Positions 1 through 7,383 of a stretch of DNA of 64,000 nt are shown here, piece after piece (positions within the stretch are counted from its first letter, which is position 1; the number at the start of each line of letters is the position of its first letter). The notes beneath the pieces were generated by a model. That model saw only the letters and a list, made by a program, of their open reading frames with translations, was not told the origin of the DNA and did no database searches. Position numbers and translations under genes: made by a program. This DNA is from Afipia sp. (GTDB taxonomy: Bacteria; Pseudomonadota; Alphaproteobacteria; Rhizobiales; Xanthobacteraceae). The stretch is taken from NCBI GenBank assembly GCA_030652315.1, contig JAUSAX010000079.1, positions 1 through 64,000 of the forward strand, given 5' to 3'.

Positions 1-738
1 ATGACACCGTTTCGCTGGAAAAATTGCTTCGCCGATGTACAGGCCGGCAAGCATGACATCACCATACGATCCTATCTTGATGACGTGATTGTTCCTGCAC
101 TGGAGACGCTCGATAGGCGGATAGACGAATTGGGTCGGAGCAATTCGCCCGGACATGAATTTGCTCAAGCCGACATGGAGGACGTGCTGCGCGAAACGAA
201 AATGGCGTTCTCTCTCTCGATCCAATCGATCTGGGAGCGACAGCTAAGAGCCTATCTGCGAGGGTGCGCGAACGAGTTGCGGCCGCACACGCCTGCGGTC
301 GTCAAAGTCGAGAAGGCCGACTGGAGGGATCTGCGGAAACTATTCCATGACTTGCGGGGCATCGCAATCGAGTCTTTCCCAAGTTTCGACGCGCTGGACA
401 TACTCCACCATCTTGGAAACGCTTGCCGGCACGGCGACGGCAGGTCTACCGTTGAATTATCGCAGCGGTGCCCTGATCTGTGGCCACCGATCCCGCCCCT
501 GCCACCGGAATTCGGACCGGCGCCATCAAATCCGCCGTCGACGGCAGCGATGAATATTTCCGTCGACCGCCTTCGCAGTTTTGTCGATTCGATCGCCGCT
601 TTCTGGTTGGACGCCGAGTACATCTACAATGAGAGCATTGAGCGCAAGCACTCCAGCCTCGAGGCGCGCCTCGTTCGCGAGCGAGCGGAGCGCAATTGGC
701 TGCCAAAGGCGGCGGTGAGCCAGCGCGTTCAGGAATAG
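1..738 (+). CDS. Hypothetical protein of the island, possibly HEPN-like
   Basis: The frame is open from the first base of the window, so the gene may begin further upstream; the ATG at base 1 would give 245 residues. The protein looks soluble and largely helical, with no signal peptide or membrane segment. Near residues 136-145 the run LGNACRHGDG resembles the R-x(n)-H region seen in HEPN-type helical bundles (some of which are RNases), but the likeness is weak. A proline-rich linker (about residues 161-180) separates this from a C-terminal charged helix. It lies in the stretch that ends at an integrase and tRNA-Gly, so it is probably island cargo. I do not recognise the family; function is unknown. 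Confidence 0.6.
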   Translation: MTPFRWKNCFADVQAGKHDITIRSYLDDVIVPALETLDRRIDELGRSNSPGHEFAQADMEDVLRETKMAFSLSIQSIWERQLRAYLRGCANELRPHTPAVVKVEKADWRDLRKLFHDLRGIAIESFPSFDALDILHHLGNACRHGDGRSTVELSQRCPDLWPPIPPLPPEFGPAPSNPPSTAAMNISVDRLRSFVDSIAAFWLDAEYIYNESIERKHSSLEARLVRERAERNWLPKAAVSQRVQE

Positions 739-770
739 CCCCGCAAGCGTTATGCCAGTGATGGCTTCCA

Positions 771-956
771 GTGCCCCGCAAAACCGAGAAGCCTTGGTCA
801 TCGCCACGATGTCGGCGAGTCCCAGCGTCGTCAGACCCCACGTATGTGTGTCCGATCACCGCCGATGGCAGCATGCGGAAGGAAGAGCTCTTCCAAAATA
901 CAGGCTCAGCGGTTTTGATGGCGCGGCACCTCATTGATATAGGAGCCGCTCGATGA
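771..956 (+). CDS. Small hypothetical protein
   Basis: A 61-residue frame with a GTG start and a basic, proline-containing N-terminus. Its C-terminal half (around KEELFQNTGSAVLMARHLID) looks protein-like rather than random. Its stop codon overlaps the ATG of the next short frame (ATGA at 953-956), as in a translationally coupled pair. No good ribosome-binding site is visible before the GTG, so the start is uncertain. No family recognised. Confidence 0.35.
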   Translation: MPRKTEKPWSSPRCRRVPASSDPTYVCPITADGSMRKEELFQNTGSAVLMARHLIDIGAAR

Positions 957-1048
957 ACACACCCACTTCCGCTCTGCGAATTGCGATTGGCGAGATCAGC
1001 AGAAAGGCGGCCAGCGTCGGGCAAGGAACTGAGGCCGGAGTCTTATGA
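953..1048 (+). CDS. Short peptide coupled to the preceding frame
   Basis: A 31-codon frame starting MNTPTSALRIAIGEISRKAA. It begins at the ATGA overlap with the upstream frame and has AGGAG about 8 bases before its ATG. The purine-rich site and the overlap favour translation; the short length argues for caution. Function unknown. Confidence 0.3.
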   Translation: MNTPTSALRIAIGEISRKAASVGQGTEAGVL

Positions 1049-1071
1049 ACTTCATCTAACGCGTTACAATA

Positions 1072-1257
1072 ATGTCGAAAGCCAAATTCACCGAGGCCGA
1101 TGTTAAACGCGCCGTGAAAGGCGTCATTGATGGTGGCGGCATCGTCGCAAACGTTGAAATCTGGCCTGACGGACGCATATCTATCACAGTCAAAGAGGAT
1201 CGCCGTCCTCCGTTAGATCCGGAAGATGACCCAGCGGTGTCAAGGAGGCTGCTGTGA
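1072..1257 (+). CDS. Small hypothetical protein upstream of the integrase
   Basis: 61 residues, beginning MSKAKFTEADVKRAVKGV, with a central beta-like stretch (ANVEIWPDGRISITVKED) and a charged tail. The stop codon overlaps the GTG start of the integrase in a GTGA arrangement, so the two are very probably cotranscribed and translationally coupled. From memory, short proteins of this look often precede tyrosine integrases in rhizobial islands. A role in recombination directionality or integrase expression is only a guess. Confidence 0.6.
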   Translation: MSKAKFTEADVKRAVKGVIDGGGIVANVEIWPDGRISITVKEDRRPPLDPEDDPAVSRRLL

Positions 1258-2504
1258 AACCGAAACGTTCCGCCCTTCCGCTGCCCCGCTACACGCTTCG
1301 TAAACGGATCGGCAGCGGCTGGAGTTATTTTTTCAACGTTCCAACATGGGCTCGCACGCGCGGCTGTCCCCTGCACAATGAGCCACTGGGTGCCGACTAC
1401 GAGAGAGCGGTGCAGCGGGTGGAAAGGATACTGCTGCCGGCATTCGATAGCTGGCGGACCGGCGGCGAGGACGCGACTTCTGTTGTCGGTGTGGTTGTCG
1501 GGACACTGGACTGGATGTTTCACGAATATCGCCGGACGTGGTCACAGAAAACCGCCAAGCGACTGCAGCCCCTGAGTCCCGGTCAATGCCGCGTACACGA
1601 GACCGGCATCAAAATGATCTGCGAATATCTATTGCAGGACGGGCGGCGCCTTGGAACGCGGCGGGTATCGAGCATCGATACGGCTTTCGCCGACGACCTC
1701 TTTGAAAAACTTCTTTTCAAAGACGTGAAGGGCGAAAAGATCGAACGCCGCACCACCGTCAACCACGCGATGAAGACCGCGCGTTCGGCATGGAATACCG
1801 TGTCACGCGCCAATCCGGGCATATTCCCTGCGAAAAATCCATTCGAGAAAATGGGCCTGCAGTCGAACTCTCGGGAAACGCCGCATGCGACGTTTGCGGA
1901 GTTGGCGGCGTTCCGGGCCAAAGCGATCGAAATGGGCTATTCCTCGCTCGCCACTGGCGTTTTGATCGGCTGGGAGCTGCTGCAGCGCGAGGCGCACATC
2001 TTCATTCGCTTCGTGGCTGAACATTACCGGCCTCCGAGCCGGCCAAACCACGTTTATGTTATCAACTACAAGACGAGTACGGGTTCATGGGAGCCGCTGT
2101 TCAATGCCAAAGGCAAGGCGCTCTATCCGCAGTTGATGAGCGAGCTTGATGCTATCAAGGAGTTGCGCCCCACCGGAGGCCTCATGCTACGGCGGGACGG
2201 CAGTAGCCAACCATGGTTTGGGAGGGGCGAGATGCTCACCCAGGTGCAGCGCATTTCGAAGAAGATCATCCTTGCGGCAGGCCTTCGTCCCGAACTGACT
2301 TTCACGTCGTTCGGCCGCCATGGCGGGACAACGGAAGCGAGCACGTCCGGCCTGACCGAGACGCAGTTGATGCAGAAGGGTCAGTGGTCGTCGACGGCAG
2401 CGATGGCGAACTATCTGCACGACGACGACGAAGCCAAGCAAGACGCGCAAATGAAGCGCATCAAACGCCGCGCCAAAGTGGCGAAGCAAGCGACCGTAAA
2501 GTGA
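1254..2504 (+). CDS. Tyrosine-type site-specific recombinase (island integrase)
   Basis: 416 residues. The catalytic half is C-terminal: a probable first catalytic Arg in LLQREAH (about residue 245), a possible beta-hairpin Lys in NYKTST (about 272), the RHGG box that stands for the usual H-x-x-R region (Arg355), and the nucleophile Tyr387 in AMANYLHDDD. The N-terminal half should hold the arm- and core-binding domains. The GTG start at 1254 is chosen because AAGGAGG lies 6 bases upstream and it overlaps the preceding stop. The gene reads toward, and ends about 70 bases from, the 3' end of tRNA-Gly, the usual layout when an integrase sits at the edge of an island inserted in a tRNA 3' end. 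Confidence 0.9.
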   Translation: MKPKRSALPLPRYTLRKRIGSGWSYFFNVPTWARTRGCPLHNEPLGADYERAVQRVERILLPAFDSWRTGGEDATSVVGVVVGTLDWMFHEYRRTWSQKTAKRLQPLSPGQCRVHETGIKMICEYLLQDGRRLGTRRVSSIDTAFADDLFEKLLFKDVKGEKIERRTTVNHAMKTARSAWNTVSRANPGIFPAKNPFEKMGLQSNSRETPHATFAELAAFRAKAIEMGYSSLATGVLIGWELLQREAHIFIRFVAEHYRPPSRPNHVYVINYKTSTGSWEPLFNAKGKALYPQLMSELDAIKELRPTGGLMLRRDGSSQPWFGRGEMLTQVQRISKKIILAAGLRPELTFTSFGRHGGTTEASTSGLTETQLMQKGQWSSTAAMANYLHDDDEAKQDAQMKRIKRRAKVAKQATVK

Positions 2505-2507
2505 ACA

Positions 2508-2541
2508 TTTGTCAGAATGGAAATTTGAGTTTGTCAGAATG
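2508..2541. repeat. Direct repeat between integrase and tRNA-Gly; possible recombinase arm sites
   Basis: TTTGTCAGAATG occurs twice, at 2508-2519 and 2530-2541, with a 22-base period (about two helical turns). The pair lies between the integrase stop and the tRNA-Gly 3' end, where arm-type binding sites of an attachment site are expected. Binding is inferred from position only. Confidence 0.4.
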
Positions 2542-2575
2542 AACTTTGGGATCTGAGCTAACCCATTGAAAAGGC

Positions 2576-2649
2576 TGGAGCGGGTGAAGGGAATCGAACC
2601 CTCGTATTCAGCTTGGAAGGCTGCTGCTCTACCATTGAGCTACACCCGC
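2576..2649 (-). tRNA. tRNA-Gly(TCC)
   Basis: Complete cloverleaf on the minus strand. The acceptor arms GCGGGTG and CACCCGC pair, the anticodon loop reads CTTCCAA (anticodon TCC), the T-loop is GGTTCGATTCC, and CCA is encoded. Its 3' end faces the integrase, so it is the probable attachment gene of the island to the left. The tRNA appears intact, as expected if the element supplies or preserves the 3' end. Confidence 0.95.
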
Positions 2650-2777
2650 GACGCGGCGAGCACTAGCATGGCCGTTCCGCCGCCTCAACCACGATTGATT
2701 TGAAGTCCGGCCCCAACGGAACCATATTCCCGTAAGAATGTTTCCGTTTTAGCCTCTGTCCAACCGGAGAACGTCTC

Positions 2778-3050
2778 ATGCGCAAAGCACTTTTCGCCGC
2801 TCTGGCCGTGGCGGGCGTGGCCGTGTTCGGCGCCGGCTCTGCCGAAGCCCGGGATTATCGGTACTGCCTGCTTGAAGGCAACCAGCCAGGCCCCGGCACC
2901 TGCTATTACAACACCTATGCGCAGTGCATGGCGAGCGCATCGGGACGCCGGGCTTACTGCCAGCTCAACCCGATCTTTGCTTTCGCCGAGCAGAATCGAC
3001 CTGCCCCTAGGCCGCGCAAGGTCTACCGTGAGCCACGCTACTATGAATGA
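2778..3050 (+). CDS. DUF3551 family small secreted protein
   Basis: 90 residues: a signal peptide (MRKALFAALAVAGVAVFGAG, cleavage near AEA) and a short mature domain with four cysteines (YRYCL, GTCYY, AQCM, AYCQLNP), the pattern of the DUF3551 family that is abundant in Bradyrhizobium relatives. Likely periplasmic, with two possible disulfides. The Arg/Pro-rich tail is unstructured. CCGGAGAA precedes the ATG. The gene is single, with its own terminator downstream. The function of the family is unknown. Confidence 0.85.
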   Translation: MRKALFAALAVAGVAVFGAGSAEARDYRYCLLEGNQPGPGTCYYNTYAQCMASASGRRAYCQLNPIFAFAEQNRPAPRPRKVYREPRYYE

Positions 3051-3088
3051 GTCATTAGCCTAAGCAGCTAACACTGGCCGTTTATCGA

Positions 3089-3123
3089 GAAAGCCGCCCG
3101 GATCCACCGAGGGCGGCTTTTCG
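3089..3123 (+). terminator. Rho-independent terminator after the DUF3551 gene
   Basis: Inverted repeat AAAGCCGCCC / GGGCGGCTTT with an 11-base loop, ending in a short T run (TTTTCGTT). Confidence 0.75.
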
Positions 3124-3144
3124 TTGTGTCAGTTCGTTATGTCA

Positions 3145-3471
3145 TCAATCGCGGCGCGCCTGATCCCGGTACGATCCAAGTCGGGACAAGAACGCCAGCA
3201 CCAGACCGATTCCGACCAGCGAGAAGCCCATCGTGAATATCTTGGACAGGCCGGTGGTCGGCCCAAGGTTGGCGTCGCCAACCGTGGTCAGGGCTACCAC
3301 GCTGAAATAGGCCGAATCGAGCCACGACCAGCCCTCGACGGAATGGTAGAAAATCGAACCACCCAGCACCGACATGGTCAGCAGGAAGATGATGGCCTGA
3401 AATTCGGGGTCGCGCATCCCGTGACAGAACCCGAGAGACAGGCGAACGAGGCCCAAAGCCAGCGATCTCAT
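3145..3471 (-). CDS. Small two-TM potassium-channel-like protein
   Basis: 108 residues in the plan of a two-helix K+ channel subunit: a first membrane helix (AIIFLLTMSVLGGSIFYH), a pore helix (WLDSAYFSVVALTT), a filter region VGDANLGP, and a second helix (FTMGFSLVGIGLVLAFLS). The filter departs from the classic TVGYGD; relatives as I recall them often read TVGDGN, and here the second Gly is Ala. The frame stays open further upstream into tRNA-Tyr, so the MRSLALG start at 3471 is preferred; MRDPEFQ at 3417 is an alternative. It would act as a tetramer in the inner membrane. Ion selectivity cannot be read from sequence. Confidence 0.75.
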   Translation of the reverse strand: MRSLALGLVRLSLGFCHGMRDPEFQAIIFLLTMSVLGGSIFYHSVEGWSWLDSAYFSVVALTTVGDANLGPTTGLSKIFTMGFSLVGIGLVLAFLSRLGSYRDQARRD

Positions 3472-3534
3472 CTGTGTCGGCCCCCGTGATGGAATAGAAT
3501 CCCCGCGCCTGACAGCCTGACACAGCCGCGCCCA

Positions 3535-3569
3535 ATAAAAAATCGCCCGGAAATGATTTCCGGGCGATC
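3535..3569 (-). terminator. Terminator of tRNA-Tyr
   Basis: Strong palindrome ATCGCCCGGAAA / TTTCCGGGCGAT with a 3-4 base loop. On the minus strand it is followed by a run of six T. It lies immediately downstream of tRNA-Tyr. Confidence 0.85.
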
Positions 3570-3575
3570 TTAGAT

Positions 3576-3661
3576 TGGTGGGGGAAGAAGGACTCGAACC
3601 TTCGAAGCCATACGGCGGCTGATTTACAGTCAGCTCCCTTTGCCACTCGGGACACTCCCCC
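3576..3661 (-). tRNA. tRNA-Tyr(GTA)
   Basis: 86-base class II tRNA with GGGGGAG at the 5' end pairing with the 3' arm, anticodon loop CTGTAAA (GTA), a long variable arm, T-loop GGTTCGAGTCC and encoded CCA. Confidence 0.95.
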
Positions 3662-3880
3662 GCTCGACGCCATCCGACACCCTCGCCCACCCGAACGGGG
3701 GTGGTTGAACGGCCATGGATGACGGTAAAAAGCGTGCCCGCTAACGGGCGCCCGGTCGGCGCGTTTATGGGCGAAGCGCCGGGGTAAAGTCAACCAAGGC
3801 GGGGAGGAATATGACAGGGCGTTGCCGGCCAGCCCAAAGCCGAAAATTGCCATTATTCCAGTCCCGTGGGACAAGGCCGC

Positions 3881-4774
3881 ATGAGCGATCGAGACCGGAC
3901 ATCACGTTTCAAAGGCCCGAAAACAGGCGGACGCGGCGGCGACCGTGATCGGGAGCGCCCGGAACGGCATCAGGCGAAACCTCAGGGCGGACGCCCTCAC
4001 TGGCGCGACCGCGACGCCAAGGGCGCGAAGGGGCACGTCAAGGGACACGCAAAGGGCGAAGGTCCCGTCATTCTTTATGGCTGGCACTCGGTCACCATGG
4101 CGCTGGCCAATCCCCAGCGGCACATCCGCAAGCTGTTCGTCACCGAAAACGTCGCCCGGCGGCTCGCCGACGAGAAGATCGATACCCGCGTTCCGCCGGA
4201 ACTGGTGCATCCGGGCGATATCGACCGGCGGCTTGGGCCGGATGCCGTGCATCAGGGCCTGATCGCGGAGGCCGATCCCCTGCCCGGCCTGCATCTCGAC
4301 GAACTGCCACAGGACGGCATCGTGCTGGTGCTCGACCAGATCACCGATCCGCACAATGTCGGCGCGATTCTGCGCTCGGCGGCGGCGTTCGGCGTCAAGG
4401 CGATCGTCACCACCGGGCGGCACAGTCCGGAGGCGACCGGCGTGCTGGCAAAATCCGCATCCGGTGCGCTCGAGCTTGTGCCGATTGTCGAAGTCCCGAA
4501 CCTGCATCGCGCGCTCGGCGAAATGAACGAGGCAGGTTTCCTGACGGTCGGCCTCGACAGCGAAGGCCAGGGCGACCTCAGCGTCGTGCCGTTGCACGCC
4601 CCGCTGGCGCTGGTGCTGGGCGCGGAAGGCAAAGGCCTGCGTCAGCTCACGCGCGAAACCTGCAGCGTCGTCGCGCGCATGGACATGCCCGGCGCGATCA
4701 AGAGCCTCAACGTATCGAACGCCGCGGCGCTCGCGCTGTACATCGGATCGACCCGCCTCGGCCTGATGGGCTGA
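3881..4774 (+). CDS. rlmB: 23S rRNA (guanosine-2'-O-)methyltransferase RlmB, SPOUT/TrmH family
   Basis: Transfers methyl from SAM to a 2'-OH in 23S rRNA (G2251 in E. coli). The first 50-55 residues are a basic, disordered Arg/Gly/Asp/His-rich tail. A substrate-binding domain follows, starting at VILYGWHSV, and then the SPOUT domain with its three marks: LDQITDPHNVGAILRSAAAFG, LALVLGAEGKGLRQLT, and MPGAIKSLNVSNAAALALY, the last two forming the SAM-binding knot. I start at ATG 3881; an in-frame GTG at 3866 would add five residues. It is a single gene, separated from its convergent neighbour by a two-way terminator. A related TrmH enzyme acting on another site cannot be excluded. Confidence 0.92.
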   Translation: MSDRDRTSRFKGPKTGGRGGDRDRERPERHQAKPQGGRPHWRDRDAKGAKGHVKGHAKGEGPVILYGWHSVTMALANPQRHIRKLFVTENVARRLADEKIDTRVPPELVHPGDIDRRLGPDAVHQGLIAEADPLPGLHLDELPQDGIVLVLDQITDPHNVGAILRSAAAFGVKAIVTTGRHSPEATGVLAKSASGALELVPIVEVPNLHRALGEMNEAGFLTVGLDSEGQGDLSVVPLHAPLALVLGAEGKGLRQLTRETCSVVARMDMPGAIKSLNVSNAAALALYIGSTRLGLMG

Positions 4775-4776
4775 AT

Positions 4777-4813
4777 CAAAACGCCCGCCTGCATGATGCA
4801 AGCGGGCGTTTCG
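4777..4813. terminator. Probable bidirectional terminator
   Basis: AACGCCCGCCTGCA / TGCAAGCGGGCGTTT hairpin with one mismatch. It has AAAA on the left (T run for the minus strand) and TTT on the right, and lies between the convergent ends of rlmB and the next gene. Confidence 0.7.
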
Positions 4814-4833
4814 GATTTCAGATCGTCCGAAAA

Positions 4834-5226
4834 TCAGTGCCTGTAGCGAAGCGGCTTCACGCGATGACCGTAGTGGCGATGCGCATGGTAATGCCCGCGA
4901 TGATGGTATGCATGGCGATAGCCATAACGATAAGGGCGGCCATAATAGCGCGAACCGACCACGGTGCGCTCCCGATAGACCGGCCGCGGAGCGTAATTGC
5001 CGGGGCCGGTATAGGTCGGGCCCTGGTTGACCCAGTAGTACTGCGGATCCGGCAAACGCTCACGCACGCCGTAACCATAGCCATAACCGGCATAGCCACG
5101 GTGGCCATAGCCGTAGTAGCCGTAGCCGCCGCACGGATCGACCACCGCACACGCTTGCGCGGGTGCCGTCGCCATCGTCGCGGCAAACACCACGCCTGCA
5201 ATTAATCCTGCAATCATCTGACGCAT
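4834..5226 (-). CDS. Secreted Tyr/Gly/His-rich protein
   Basis: 130 residues. A signal peptide (MRQMIAGLIAGVVFAATMATAPAQA) is followed by a low-complexity mature part: GYGYYGYGHRGYAGYGYGYG near residues 34-53, a middle YYWVNQGPTYTGPGNYAPRP, and a His/Arg/Tyr-rich tail (HAYHHRGHYHAHRHYGHR). Two cysteines flank the start of the mature chain. Such proteins are common in this bacterial family; metal binding by the His tail or a cell-envelope role is possible but unproven. It is followed on the same strand, upstream, by another exported protein gene. Confidence 0.75.
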   Translation of the reverse strand: MRQMIAGLIAGVVFAATMATAPAQACAVVDPCGGYGYYGYGHRGYAGYGYGYGVRERLPDPQYYWVNQGPTYTGPGNYAPRPVYRERTVVGSRYYGRPYRYGYRHAYHHRGHYHAHRHYGHRVKPLRYRH

Positions 5227-5266
5227 AACTCTCTCCTGTTTGAACGCTTTTGTTTTGGTTGTGGGT

Positions 5267-5761
5267 CTACTTCTTCAGATCGGGCCTGAAACCGTTCGGC
5301 CGGTAACTGTGATCGGGCCTGAAGCCGTTCGGCCGGTAACTGTTGTCCCGGGGCGCTTCGATGATCGTCGGATATTCGGGAACGTCGTACTGCTGCTGCG
5401 GCGCAGGCGGTGCGGATTGCGCGGACCACGAGCGATGATAGCTCTCGGCCGGCTGCGGCAGCGCGCGGTTAGCAGAAGGCTGGATTTCGAGACGGCCATA
5501 GCCCGGCGTGCGTCCGGCGCTCGGATAATAGTGGCCGACCTCCGGGCCGATGTAGCGGTCCCAGCCGCCATAAACCCGGGCCGTATTCCTGAAATGTTTC
5601 GCAAGGCCCCATTCGCCTTCGACGACCGAATAGGATACGTCGCGTCCGTTGATGATGACAGGCACGCCCGCACGGCCGGGGATCACGATCAGCGCGCCGG
5701 TATCGGCCGCCGCCGTGGCCGCCGTTCCGATCACTATCGCCAGAGCCAATATCGCGCGCAT
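5267..5761 (-). CDS. Secreted hypothetical protein with C-terminal SYRPNGFRPD repeats
   Basis: 164 residues from the MRAILALAIVIG start (AAGG lies about 11 bases upstream); nine more in-frame residues exist upstream. Signal peptide cleavage is probably after TAAAA. The mature N-terminal part (IVIPGRAGVPVIINGRDVSYSVVEGEWGL) looks folded. The rest is Pro/Ser/Tyr-rich and ends with two copies of SYRPNGFRPD, a direct DNA repeat at about 5275-5343. It may be cotranscribed with the following secreted Tyr/Gly/His-rich gene (41-base gap). Function unknown. Confidence 0.7.
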   Translation of the reverse strand: MRAILALAIVIGTAATAAADTGALIVIPGRAGVPVIINGRDVSYSVVEGEWGLAKHFRNTARVYGGWDRYIGPEVGHYYPSAGRTPGYGRLEIQPSANRALPQPAESYHRSWSAQSAPPAPQQQYDVPEYPTIIEAPRDNSYRPNGFRPDHSYRPNGFRPDLKK

Positions 5762-5947
5762 GGAATGATGCCTTGGTTGAAGCTGCACCCTAGTCCAGCG
5801 GGACGTACCAGGAGTTAAAGGCCCCGCCCAATCGTCAGGTAAGCCTAACGCGTAAGCATTCGCGCTCGCTCAATTGCGAACGATTTCAATAAGGTTTTGG
5901 AAAGTGGAAGGTTAACGCCCGGCAGTTGCTGCCGCTTTGCGGATTTG

Positions 5948-6022
5948 TGGTGCCGGTTGAGAGGATTGAACTCCCGACCTTCGGTTTACAAAACCGCTGC
6001 TCTACCGCTGAGCTAAACCGGC
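5948..6022 (-). tRNA. tRNA-Thr(TGT)
   Basis: 75-base tRNA: acceptor GCCGGTT pairs with AACCGGC, anticodon loop TTTGTAA (TGT), variable loop AGGTC, T-arm GGGAGTTCAATCCTC, and CCA encoded. No strong terminator is seen downstream. Confidence 0.93.
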
Positions 6023-6171
6023 ATCGGGGGAACAGCTATCAGCGCCGCCGCTCCGGGACAAGACCACGCCGCCTTTTTGCGGCCAGGCCCGAGGCCGCGC
6101 ATCCGATTTGCGCTGTTATGCAATTTACGTCACCAATGCTGCAGATGGCGCATCGCGCACGGGAGATTTGC

Positions 6172-6303
6172 ATGAACGGCAGTGGCGGGTTTCGCGCGCA
6201 CCACAAATACATGATCGCTGCGATTGGCGTGATCGCCGTCCTCGCCTTCCTCTACAACCTCGGGATTTTCGACGTCTGGTCGGTGGAGCGGGCCGCGAAA
6301 TAG
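6172..6303 (+). CDS. Small single-pass membrane protein
   Basis: 43 residues: a short basic head (MNGSGGFRAHHKY), one clear membrane helix (MIAAIGVIAVLAFLYNLGIF), and a short tail (DVWSVERAAK). GGGAG precedes the ATG by 6-7 bases. In-frame ATGs upstream exist but lack a site. Function unknown; the size and topology suggest a membrane microprotein. Confidence 0.5.
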   Translation: MNGSGGFRAHHKYMIAAIGVIAVLAFLYNLGIFDVWSVERAAK

Positions 6304-6455
6304 CATTCCACCACAACCGGAAATTCCCGCAAAAGGCTCGAAAACGCCTGTGAATTGCGTGGACAAATCGGCTCGCCATGGAACGGCCACCGTCCGGTCA
6401 CCGTTAACCACACAGGTAGTTGGCGAGTCAGCCAAAACCCAGAACGAGGACGATC

Positions 6456-6665
6456 ATGACTTTTGCGAAACCGCAGGACGACCGTTATGAAAATGCCCTT
6501 GATGATGTCATCGCGCAGTGCGGCGGTGACACGCGCGGTGCCTTGATGGCGCTCTTGGCCGCGAACGAATATCTCGAGGCGCAACTGAACAACCTCCACG
6601 CCGCCATTGAAAGCGGCGAGGTTCCGTTTCGCTCGCAAAAGGTGCCGCGCAACTTGCTAAATTGA
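6456..6665 (+). CDS. Conserved-looking small hypothetical protein
   Basis: 69 residues, soluble and helical, with an acidic first half (DDRYENALDDVIAQCGGDTRGALMALLAANEYLEAQL) and a short basic end. AACGAGGA lies 6 bases before the ATG. I recall similar small proteins of unknown function in Bradyrhizobium relatives. No signal peptide. Probably monocistronic. Confidence 0.65.
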   Translation: MTFAKPQDDRYENALDDVIAQCGGDTRGALMALLAANEYLEAQLNNLHAAIESGEVPFRSQKVPRNLLN

Positions 6666-6751
6666 CGCGGAGGAATAGCAACGGTTCCTCGGAACATATG
6701 CGAGCGGTTTGGGTTCTCCCGGTTCAATCGATTTATTGAAAGGAGAATCTG

Positions 6752-7300
6752 ATGATTAAGAAATATGTGGCGGCAGCATTGCTTGGAACCGCATTGGCTG
6801 GTGGAGCAGCGTTCGCACAGACCACAACTCCAGCATCGCCTTCCCCTGCTCCGGCTGCAACGACAACGACGTCGAGCATGACGAGCAACCTGAAAGGCAA
6901 CTGGCGCGCTTCCAAGCTTGTAGGCTTGGCCGTCTATAACGATGCCAACGAAAAACTCGGTGACATCAGCGAAATCCTGCTCGACAACAGCGGCAAGATC
7001 AACGCAGTAATCGTTGGCGTCGGAGGTTTCCTCGGCGTCGGCCAGCACGACATCGCAGTGACGTTCGACAAGCTGAAGTGGGTTGATGAGCCGATCCGCT
7101 CGGCGTCAGCCGACAAGATGCCGGGTTCGTCAGGAACCTCGACAACCACGAGGCCGTCGACAACGACAGGCGCTGCGGGCGGCGGTATGGCTGCGACAAC
7201 AACCAAGAATGAATGGTACCCGGATCATGCGGTCATGAGTGGGACCAAGGAGCAGCTGAAGGCCATGCCGGCCTTCAAATATACGGAGAACGCCAAGTAA
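6752..7300 (+). CDS. Exported PRC-barrel domain protein
   Basis: 182 residues. Signal peptide MIKKYVAAALLGTALAGGAAFA; then a Thr/Pro/Ala linker; then a PRC-barrel (about residues 50-115: WRASKLVGLAVYNDANEKLGDISEILLDNSGKINAVIVGVGGFLGVGQHDIAV, written here as a span, with the typical G-x-x-V/L-x-(N/D)-x2-G-E/K-x-(L/I)-G-x-I pattern). A second Thr/Ser-rich linker and a short motif NEWYPDHAVMSGTKEQLKAM follow. AAAGGAGAA is an excellent ribosome site. Periplasmic PRC-barrel proteins of this kind are often stress-induced; the partner is unknown. Confidence 0.85.
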   Translation: MIKKYVAAALLGTALAGGAAFAQTTTPASPSPAPAATTTTSSMTSNLKGNWRASKLVGLAVYNDANEKLGDISEILLDNSGKINAVIVGVGGFLGVGQHDIAVTFDKLKWVDEPIRSASADKMPGSSGTSTTTRPSTTTGAAGGGMAATTTKNEWYPDHAVMSGTKEQLKAMPAFKYTENAK

Positions 7301-7330
7301 TCGACTTGGATAACCTCTAGCTCAACAGCT

Positions 7331-7360
7331 CGGCCGAATCGGTTCACCGATTCGGCCGTT
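7331..7360 (+). terminator. Hairpin after the PRC-barrel gene
   Basis: CGGCCGAATCGGT / ACCGATTCGGCCG, a perfect 13-base inverted repeat with a 2-base spacer. It is followed only by TTGCG, so termination efficiency is uncertain. Confidence 0.6.
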
Positions 7361-7383
7361 GCGTATCAGTGCGTCTGTACAGC

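Noticed and set aside
252-1024. Long minus-strand frames opposite the first genes (for example 446-1024)
   Set aside because: They mirror the plus-strand coding pattern, have Arg/Ser/Pro-rich random-looking translations and no ribosome sites.
3690-3874. Minus-strand frames joining the K+ channel gene with tRNA-Tyr and beyond
   Set aside because: They read through the tRNA and terminator and have no family resemblance; the channel starts at 3471 or 3417.
5926-6303. 125-residue plus-strand frame across tRNA-Thr
   Set aside because: Its first part is the antisense of the tRNA; only the last 43 codons with their own ribosome site look real.
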